Assembly: GCA_900552225.1 (NCBI GenBank)
Contig: URYX01000033.1
Location: 1-12,475, forward strand
Direction: 5' to 3'
Length of the DNA: 12,475 nt
Origin: an uncultured Oscillospiraceae bacterium
Lineage (GTDB): Bacteria; Bacillota; Clostridia; Oscillospirales; Acutalibacteraceae
The position numbers and the translations under genes were made by a program. Below the pieces are notes generated by a model that saw nothing but the letters and a program-made list of their open reading frames with translations, was not told the origin of the DNA and did no database searches. This document shows positions 7,563 through 12,475 of the stretch, one piece after another. The stretch's first letter is position 1. Each line of letters begins with the position of its first letter.

Positions 7563-8537
7563 TTATTCCTTGATACCGGAGGTTGCCATGGTATCCAAAA
7601 TGTTGCTCTGGGTAATGATGAAGATCACAATCGGCACAATCATCATGACCACGCTGACCGCGGCCGAGGCACCGGCACGGGCAATGCCGCCCGCCGCAAT
7701 CTGGCTCAGCGCATAGGACAGCGGCTTGAGCTCCTCGCTGCGGATGACCACGCCGCCCGTCGAGTTCCACAGGCTCTGCACCGCAAAGATAATCAGCGTC
7801 AGCCAGGCGGATTTCACCGACGGCATCACGATGCGGAAGAAAATACGTACCTCTCCGGCTCCGTCAATCTTGGCTGCCTCCAGAATGGCATCGTGCACAT
7901 TGCCCATGAACTGCTTCATCAGGAACACGCCCATGGAGGAGCCGATGGTCGGAATAATCAGCGCCGAATACGTATCGATCAGTCCGAGGTTGGACATGAT
8001 GATGAAGTTCGGGATCGTGGTTACCGTCGGAGAAAACATCAGCGTCAGTGTAACCAGACCGAAAAATACATTTTTCCCGTAAAAGTGATGCTTTTCCAGC
8101 ACGTAGGCCGCCATGGAGGCGAAAATCACCTGCAGCAGCGTACCGGCCACCGTGACAAACACCGTATTGAAGAAATAACGGGACATCGGGACCCAGGTGT
8201 TGCTCATCAGCGTACCGAGGTCGCGGAAGTTGTCCAGCGTGGGGTTTTCCACAAACATCCGCGGCGGGTACAGATACAGCTCACTGAGCGGCTTGAGCGA
8301 GTTGCACACCACATAGACCATCGGGATGATCATCACAACGGCAAACAGCGTCAGCAGCAGCAGGTTCGCCAGGTCGCCGCCGAGGCTGCGCGTTGTCCGG
8401 ACGTTGAGCAGCTTCTTCAAAAAGCGCCACACGGCGCGGAATGCGCGGTTCACGGCCGCCGCAGCCCGCTTCAGCCCGCGGCCGACCGCCGACAGAAACG
8501 GCGGTGTCGGCCTCTTTTGTTTCTTAACCTTCTCCAT
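7563..8537 (-). CDS. Carbohydrate ABC transporter permease, MalG/UgpE type (permease 2, first pair)
   Basis: Second channel-forming subunit of the first CUT1 importer pair, partner of the gene just upstream. It has 324 residues, slightly long for the family because of a roughly 50-residue strongly basic N-terminal tail rich in Lys and Arg before the first membrane segment (about 57-79). Further segments lie at about 123-146, 157-180, 188-208, 242-258 and 288-310. The EAA loop is canonical: E220-A-A-K-I-D-G-A-G228, ending I236-V-M-P239. The N-SLKPL motif after helix 1 and the FNTV segment near 123 are usual in MalG-like proteins. The ATG at 8537 has no in-frame ATG, GTG or TTG upstream, so the start is fairly firm, although only a partial site (GGTGA) sits directly before it; see the hairpin entry. 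Its TAA stop overlaps the ribosome binding site of the next gene. Confidence 0.95.
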   Translation of the reverse strand: MEKVKKQKRPTPPFLSAVGRGLKRAAAAVNRAFRAVWRFLKKLLNVRTTRSLGGDLANLLLLTLFAVVMIIPMVYVVCNSLKPLSELYLYPPRMFVENPTLDNFRDLGTLMSNTWVPMSRYFFNTVFVTVAGTLLQVIFASMAAYVLEKHHFYGKNVFFGLVTLTLMFSPTVTTIPNFIIMSNLGLIDTYSALIIPTIGSSMGVFLMKQFMGNVHDAILEAAKIDGAGEVRIFFRIVMPSVKSAWLTLIIFAVQSLWNSTGGVVIRSEELKPLSYALSQIAAGGIARAGASAAVSVVMMIVPIVIFIITQSNILDTMATSGIKE

Positions 8538-8595
8538 ATCGTCACCGTATCGCAGCAGGGAACCGCAGCTCCCTGCCTGTTGCGATAGCTCCTTT
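8538..8595 (-). promoter_or_regulatory. Intercistronic hairpin placed between a Shine-Dalgarno sequence and the start of permease 2
   Basis: This fills most of the 89-base gap between the two permease genes. On the coding strand AAAGGAG (8595-8589) is followed by one C, then TATCGCA (8587-8581), a bulge ACAG (8580-8577), GCAGGGA (8576-8570), an 8-base loop, TCCCTGC (8561-8555) and TGCGATA (8554-8548). Both 7-base arms are perfect complements, giving a 14-pair stem with one 4-base bulge. The ATG is at 8537. In linear sequence the spacer from AAAGGAG is 51 bases; with the hairpin folded it is about 11. A weaker GGTGA (8546-8542) lies 4 bases before the ATG. There is no T-run after the stem, so it is not an intrinsic terminator. 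A regulatory or bridging role is inferred. Confidence 0.6.
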
Positions 8596-8626
8596 CTTTA
8601 CAATCTCCGGGACCGTATATCTCCGC

Positions 8627-9553
8627 TCAGGTACCGAGGCGCGCCAGCAGCTTGTTAACCAGCCAGCGGCTGCCGAACATCAGCAAAAAGAGTACCGTGG
8701 CCATGGCGGAAGCATAGCCGAGCTCAAAGCGTGTATAGCCCACGTCCTGGATCAGGTTGACGATGGTGGTGGCTACGTTATCCGTGGAGGGGTAGCCTGC
8801 CAGTGTCGTTGTCACGTCACCGATGGAGAAGGCGCCGGAGATTCCCATGACCGCACCGAACAGCAGCTGCGGCTTCATCATCGGCAGGGTGATGTACCAC
8901 AGCTCCTGCCAGCGGTTGCGCAGTCCGTCCATAGCGGCGGCCTCGTAATACTGCTGGTCGATATTCTTGAAGCCGGCGACAAACGACAGGAAGCCGGCAC
9001 CCATGCTCGACCACAGCACACAGAGGATGATGACAAATTTGATGTAGTTGACGTCCGTCAGCCACTCGATCGGGGCATCGATAAAGCCCCATTTCAGCAG
9101 AAATCCGTTGACATAGCCGTACATATCGCCGGAGAACAGCACGCTGAACACCACATATACCGAGCCCGCGATGGCCGGCGAATAGAAGATCAGCACGTAC
9201 AGCGCGCGCAGCCGCGAGGAAATCTCGTTGATGAGCCAGGCGACGACGAAGGAGAGCAGATACCCGCCGGGCCCGATGATTACGGCAAACACGAGCGTAT
9301 TCTGCAGAGCAATCGGAAAGACATCGTCACGGGTGAACATCCGGATATAGTTGTCCAGTCCGATAAAGCGCAGAGGTTCAAAGATGTTGTTGTAGGTGAA
9401 GCCGTAAAAGACCGAGGTCAGAACGGGCAGCACCGTAAAGGTGATGAACGATACTGCAAACGGCAGTAAAAACAGGTAGGAGACACGGTCGCTCCAGATC
9501 TTCTTCATCACATCGCTGAAGGTCAGCTTTTTCTTGATCAGTTTCGCTTGCAA
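8627..9553 (-). CDS. Carbohydrate ABC transporter permease, MalF/UgpA type (permease 1, first pair)
   Basis: Integral membrane subunit of a CUT1-type sugar importer. It forms half of the translocation channel together with the next gene and receives substrate from the upstream binding protein. The 308 residues match the family's usual 290-320. Six membrane segments can be seen, at about 24-50, 86-108, 118-140, 170-194, 228-250 and 278-300. The EAA loop that docks the ATPase is well conserved: E204-A-A-A-M-D-G210, ending I221-T-L-P224. The RFIGLDNY segment (62-69) after the first helix is typical of MalF-like subunits. The start is a TTG with a strong ribosome binding site 9 bases upstream. 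It follows the binding-protein gene by 15 bases, which indicates co-transcription. A TTG start may lower its yield relative to the binding protein, but this is inference. No ATPase gene is next to it. Confidence 0.95.
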   Translation of the reverse strand: MQAKLIKKKLTFSDVMKKIWSDRVSYLFLLPFAVSFITFTVLPVLTSVFYGFTYNNIFEPLRFIGLDNYIRMFTRDDVFPIALQNTLVFAVIIGPGGYLLSFVVAWLINEISSRLRALYVLIFYSPAIAGSVYVVFSVLFSGDMYGYVNGFLLKWGFIDAPIEWLTDVNYIKFVIILCVLWSSMGAGFLSFVAGFKNIDQQYYEAAAMDGLRNRWQELWYITLPMMKPQLLFGAVMGISGAFSIGDVTTTLAGYPSTDNVATTIVNLIQDVGYTRFELGYASAMATVLFLLMFGSRWLVNKLLARLGT

Positions 9554-9562
9554 GCTCCGGTT

Positions 9563-9570
9563 CCTCCTTT
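9563..9570 (-). promoter_or_regulatory. Ribosome binding site that supports a TTG start for permease 1
   Basis: On the coding strand the bases read AAAGGAGG, and the TAA stop of the binding-protein gene overlaps its first A residues. The AGGAGG core lies 9 bases before a TTG at 9553-9551. No ATG or GTG is in frame between the site and the conserved part of the protein at a usable distance, so TTG is the best start. Confidence 0.8.
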
Positions 9571-12475
9571 ATCGTGTTTTCAGACCGAATTCGGTGCGTT
9601 TCTGATAGATTTCGTCGTCGATGACCTGAGCATAGGTCAGCAGGGCCTCGCGGGGCTCCATGGTGTTGGAGCTGACGTTACGGAAGGCGTTCGTAATGTA
9701 GCGGGACAGGTAGTAGCCGCCTGCTACCTCCGGGATGGCCCGTGCATGCTCCGCCTGCGCCTTCAGCACCTTCAGATCCTTCAGCGACCACGCCAGGCTC
9801 TCAAAGGCCTCCACGTTGGCCGACGGATACCGGGCCGAGGCCCCGAGCAGGCTCTCCATTTCGGTGGCGTAATGCGACTGCGTGTCCGCACGCGTCCACC
9901 ACTTCAGGAAGTCCCATGCCGCCTCCTTATGTGCCGAGGAGCTGAAAATCAGAGCTCCGCTGGTTCCGGCATACGAGGAATAATCCACGCTGCCGTCCTC
10001 CTGCACCGTCCCGGGCACCATCGCCATCTCCCACAGTCCCTTGATTTCCGGTGCGGACACCGACAGGGTGTTGTACATCGAGAAGTCGGTGATGACAATC
10101 GGGGATTCGCCGGTACGGAACCGGTTGGAGGCATTGAAGATTTTCGGCATTCCGTAGTTGTTGTACAGGTTCGTCCAGAACGTAAACGCCTTGATGGCCG
10201 TCTCGGAGTCGAGCAGCGTGGAAATGCCGCCCTCCTCATAGAACTCGCCGCCGTTCTGGTACAGCAGCATGGCAAAGCTGCCGAGGCCGGTCGTGTTGGC
10301 GTTTTCTCCGGATTCGAGCAGGACCGACATGTTGGACTGCTGCAGGGTCGGCATATAGCGGATCAGATCGTCCCAGGTCCAGGGGTTATCCACGGTCGGA
10401 GCCGGGATTCCGAGCTTGGCCAGCAGATCCGAGCGGTAGAACATCACGGTCATGGTCTGCTGCTCCGGAACGGCATACAATCCGCCGTTGAATTCAAACG
10501 GCACCACCGCGCTCTCGCGGAACCGGCTGAGCACCGCCTTCAGATCGTCCGGGTCCGCCACCGTGCGAATGTCGCAGGCCACGCTGCGCAGGGCGTAGTC
10601 AATGGCCTGTGCACTGCCCGCTCCGAACAGCACGTCCGGGCCGTTGCCGGTCGCCAGCGACGGCAGAATGGCAGCCGCGGAGACAAGCTGCAGATTCACG
10701 CCGACCTTCTTGCCGTAGGTCTCCTCCGTATACGGCGTATAGAAGGAGCGGATCATGTCGCTGTAGATCGAGGACTGATCCCGGCCGGCGGTTGTCCACA
10801 CGGTGATGGTCTCCTCGCCGTCGGTGTCGCCGCCGAGGCTGTTGTAATCCTCCACGAAGGAGGCAACAAACAGCTGGACGCCGTACCACAGCTTCTCAAA
10901 GAAGCCGGCGTCCGCCTCGGGAACCGGCTCGGAGGGAGCCGCCACCGTGATGGTATCCAGAGCCAGCGGACGGCTGGCCGCATCCACCATCCAGTCATTC
11001 AGGGTGGCGATGTTATCCTTAAAATACGAGAGGTTTTTGGCGACCTCGTCCGGGTCGTCATAGAAGGTGCGCAGCTGCAGCGCGGTCTTGGTCAGGATGA
11101 CCAGGTCGCCGCCGGTGGCACCGGAAATCGCCTCGACCTGAGCGGCAATGGCCTCCAGCGCGTCGGCCTGGCGCCGCATCTCCTCGATGGTCTCGGGAAT
11201 GGTTTCCTCCAGATGATAGTCACGGAACGAGTCCGGAGACGCGCTCATGATCATCAGCAGCTGACTGTAAATATCGTTCAGCGTGGCAATGGAACCGGCG
11301 GCCTGGCCGAGAATCTCGCCCATCTCACCGAGCGAAACACTCATGGACAGGGTATAGGTCTTGCCCGCCTCGAAGTAGAACCGACAGGGCGTATCCCCCG
11401 CCGAGACCGTGACGATCTCCCAGTTGCGGTTATAGGTAAAGCGCAGCGAACGCGCTTCCTCAAACGGAATTTCTCCGTCGAGCTTCAGCGTCCGCACGGA
11501 ATAGAAGCCCTGAGAATAATTCTGACGGCAGCGCAGCCGGATCTCATACATTCCCGTTTCTTCCGGCGTAAACTCCCACGCCATTTCCCCGTAGGCCGTT
11601 GTCCAGTTGTTGCCGCCGATCATATTCAGGCTGATTTTGGAGCCCTTGTACGGCGTAGTGGCCGGCGAGGAGCGGTCCGACTGCGCCACCAGCGTGGAAT
11701 TGGTTTTCCAGGACGGCAGCTCCGCCTGAATCACCGGGAGCGAGCGGGACGCATCGGCCACGCCCGCATACTGTGCCGCGTATTCCGCATAGGTGGGCAG
11801 CTCCTGCGGCGCCACGAAGCAGATGCTCCGGATGCGCACATCCTCGCGCATGGCATACACCGTCAGCTCGTTCTGCTCCGACAGGGCAAACAGCAGCGGC
11901 TCCTGCACATAGCCGGAGTTATCGGTCAGCCGGCGCTGCAGCCAGCCGCGCTCCTCAAAGGTCATTTCCCGCTGGGAGGGGCGGATGTCGTTGCCGTTGC
12001 TGTCCTCGCGAATCACATCCACCGCATCCTTGAAGCGGCGTGGCAGCACCACGCTGCTGGCCTCGCTGTAGGGCAGCTTGCGGTCAAGCATCAGCGCCAG
12101 CTCCACGTCGCGGGAACGGCCTTCAACCGGATCATATTCGATCACGGCCTGGTACAGTCCCGGCTTGGCGGAAAACCGCACGGTGACGCTGCCCTCCTCG
12201 CGGATCAGCAGGGCCCCGTCCTGTTCGGTTCCCGTACCGGAGCCGCCGAGCAGCGTCTCCGCCGTCAGCTCAAATTCGTCCTCCGGCTTCGCCTTCTGTT
12301 TTTCTGCGTGCTGCTGCAGGTAGGCCGCGTAGCTTTGCGACCCGGCAATGGCCACACCGGTGACCTCGCCGGACGGATCCCACGTCTCCGCAGTCTCCGG
12401 TTCCGCCGCCACGGCCGGAACCGCCATCAGGCACAGCACCGCTGCCGACAGCACCGCCGCGGTCTTTCTTTTCAT
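9569..12475 (-). CDS. Large extracellular sugar-binding protein of an ABC importer, with duplicated N-terminal beta-sandwich modules
   Basis: Captures a solute, probably a carbohydrate, outside the membrane and delivers it to the permeases that follow. The 968 residues are about twice the usual 400-450 of CUT1 binding proteins. Residues 1-24 form a signal peptide (basic MKRK, hydrophobic core, AVAA before the likely cleavage). Residues about 65-222 and 265-382 are two related beta-sandwich modules sharing a D-x2-[LI]-P-[YF]-x-E-A motif (D131, D333). Residues about 383-545 look mainly helical. Residues about 553-968 resemble a family 1 solute-binding domain: the ITVWTTAGRD strand, the LPSLATGNGPDVLFG segment, the NPWTWDDL motif and the late AWDFLKWWT helix. 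The ATG is the last base triplet of the window, so its ribosome binding site is unseen, but the signal peptide beginning there supports it. There is no lipobox: C15 is preceded by Leu. It is the first gene of the visible operon. The sugar-binding role is inferred from family; the substrate is unknown. Confidence 0.92.
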   Translation of the reverse strand: MKRKTAAVLSAAVLCLMAVPAVAAEPETAETWDPSGEVTGVAIAGSQSYAAYLQQHAEKQKAKPEDEFELTAETLLGGSGTGTEQDGALLIREEGSVTVRFSAKPGLYQAVIEYDPVEGRSRDVELALMLDRKLPYSEASSVVLPRRFKDAVDVIREDSNGNDIRPSQREMTFEERGWLQRRLTDNSGYVQEPLLFALSEQNELTVYAMREDVRIRSICFVAPQELPTYAEYAAQYAGVADASRSLPVIQAELPSWKTNSTLVAQSDRSSPATTPYKGSKISLNMIGGNNWTTAYGEMAWEFTPEETGMYEIRLRCRQNYSQGFYSVRTLKLDGEIPFEEARSLRFTYNRNWEIVTVSAGDTPCRFYFEAGKTYTLSMSVSLGEMGEILGQAAGSIATLNDIYSQLLMIMSASPDSFRDYHLEETIPETIEEMRRQADALEAIAAQVEAISGATGGDLVILTKTALQLRTFYDDPDEVAKNLSYFKDNIATLNDWMVDAASRPLALDTITVAAPSEPVPEADAGFFEKLWYGVQLFVASFVEDYNSLGGDTDGEETITVWTTAGRDQSSIYSDMIRSFYTPYTEETYGKKVGVNLQLVSAAAILPSLATGNGPDVLFGAGSAQAIDYALRSVACDIRTVADPDDLKAVLSRFRESAVVPFEFNGGLYAVPEQQTMTVMFYRSDLLAKLGIPAPTVDNPWTWDDLIRYMPTLQQSNMSVLLESGENANTTGLGSFAMLLYQNGGEFYEEGGISTLLDSETAIKAFTFWTNLYNNYGMPKIFNASNRFRTGESPIVITDFSMYNTLSVSAPEIKGLWEMAMVPGTVQEDGSVDYSSYAGTSGALIFSSSAHKEAAWDFLKWWTRADTQSHYATEMESLLGASARYPSANVEAFESLAWSLKDLKVLKAQAEHARAIPEVAGGYYLSRYITNAFRNVSSNTMEPREALLTYAQVIDDEIYQKRTEFGLKTR

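Noticed and set aside
5701..7716. 671-residue open frame on the plus strand opposite the NHL-TPR gene
   Set aside because: Same explanation: antisense shadow with biased composition, while the minus-strand frame has a signal peptide, propeller repeats, TPR and a membrane anchor.
7549..7770. Longer N-terminus for the NHL-TPR gene starting at 7770
   Set aside because: The extra 74 residues are out-of-frame translation of permease 2. The strong AGGAGG site and a signal peptide mark 7548 as the start.
8548..8587. Hairpin as an intrinsic terminator between permeases 1 and 2
   Set aside because: No T-run follows the stem on the coding strand, and the partner permease comes right after it.
1..12475. 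CRISPR arrays, tRNA or rRNA genes, insertion sequences, phage genes
   Set aside because: No regularly spaced repeats, no tRNA-like cloverleaf stretches in the short gaps, and no transposase or integrase motifs in any supported frame.

Overview
The window is one stretch of a co-directional operon, read entirely from the minus strand (right to left). It holds eight genes with no gap longer than 89 bases. The DNA looks GC-rich. Most genes have strong AGGAGG-type ribosome binding sites 8-10 bases before the start, often overlapping the previous stop codon. Together with the gene families present, this suggests a GC-rich member of the Bacillota, most likely a clostridial anaerobe (Oscillospiraceae-like). 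That placement is an inference from style and content; no taxonomic marker is in the window.

Order of transcription: (1) 12475-9569, a 968-residue secreted solute-binding protein with two duplicated beta-sandwich modules fused in front of a normal sugar-binding domain; (2) 9553-8627 and (3) 8537-7563, a MalF-type and MalG-type permease pair; (4) 7548-5179, an exported NHL beta-propeller protein with a TPR segment and a C-terminal membrane anchor; (5) 5192-4557, a five-helix YIP1-family membrane protein; (6) 4552-1922, a membrane-anchored DUF5696 protein that looks like a glycoside-hydrolase fold; (7) 1916-978 and (8) 985-41, a second MalF/MalG-type permease pair. No ATPase, regulator or recognisable classical glycosidase lies in the window. 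The promoter must be upstream of base 12475, and no terminator is visible in the last 40 bases.

The two permease pairs are typical of CUT1 carbohydrate importers, which in Bacillota commonly borrow a shared MsmX/UgpC-type ATPase encoded elsewhere. What is unusual is what surrounds them: one oversized binding protein for two permease pairs, plus three membrane or surface proteins of unassigned function (NHL-TPR, YIP1, DUF5696) in tightly coupled order. The working hypothesis is a surface machine that captures, and possibly trims, a complex glycan outside the membrane and imports the products. The substrate cannot be read from the sequence.

The most notable nucleotide-level signal lies between the first two permease genes. 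A 14-base-pair interrupted hairpin separates a good Shine-Dalgarno sequence from the start codon of permease 2. Folding it would restore near-normal spacing. Almost all long open frames on the plus strand are antisense shadows of the real genes.
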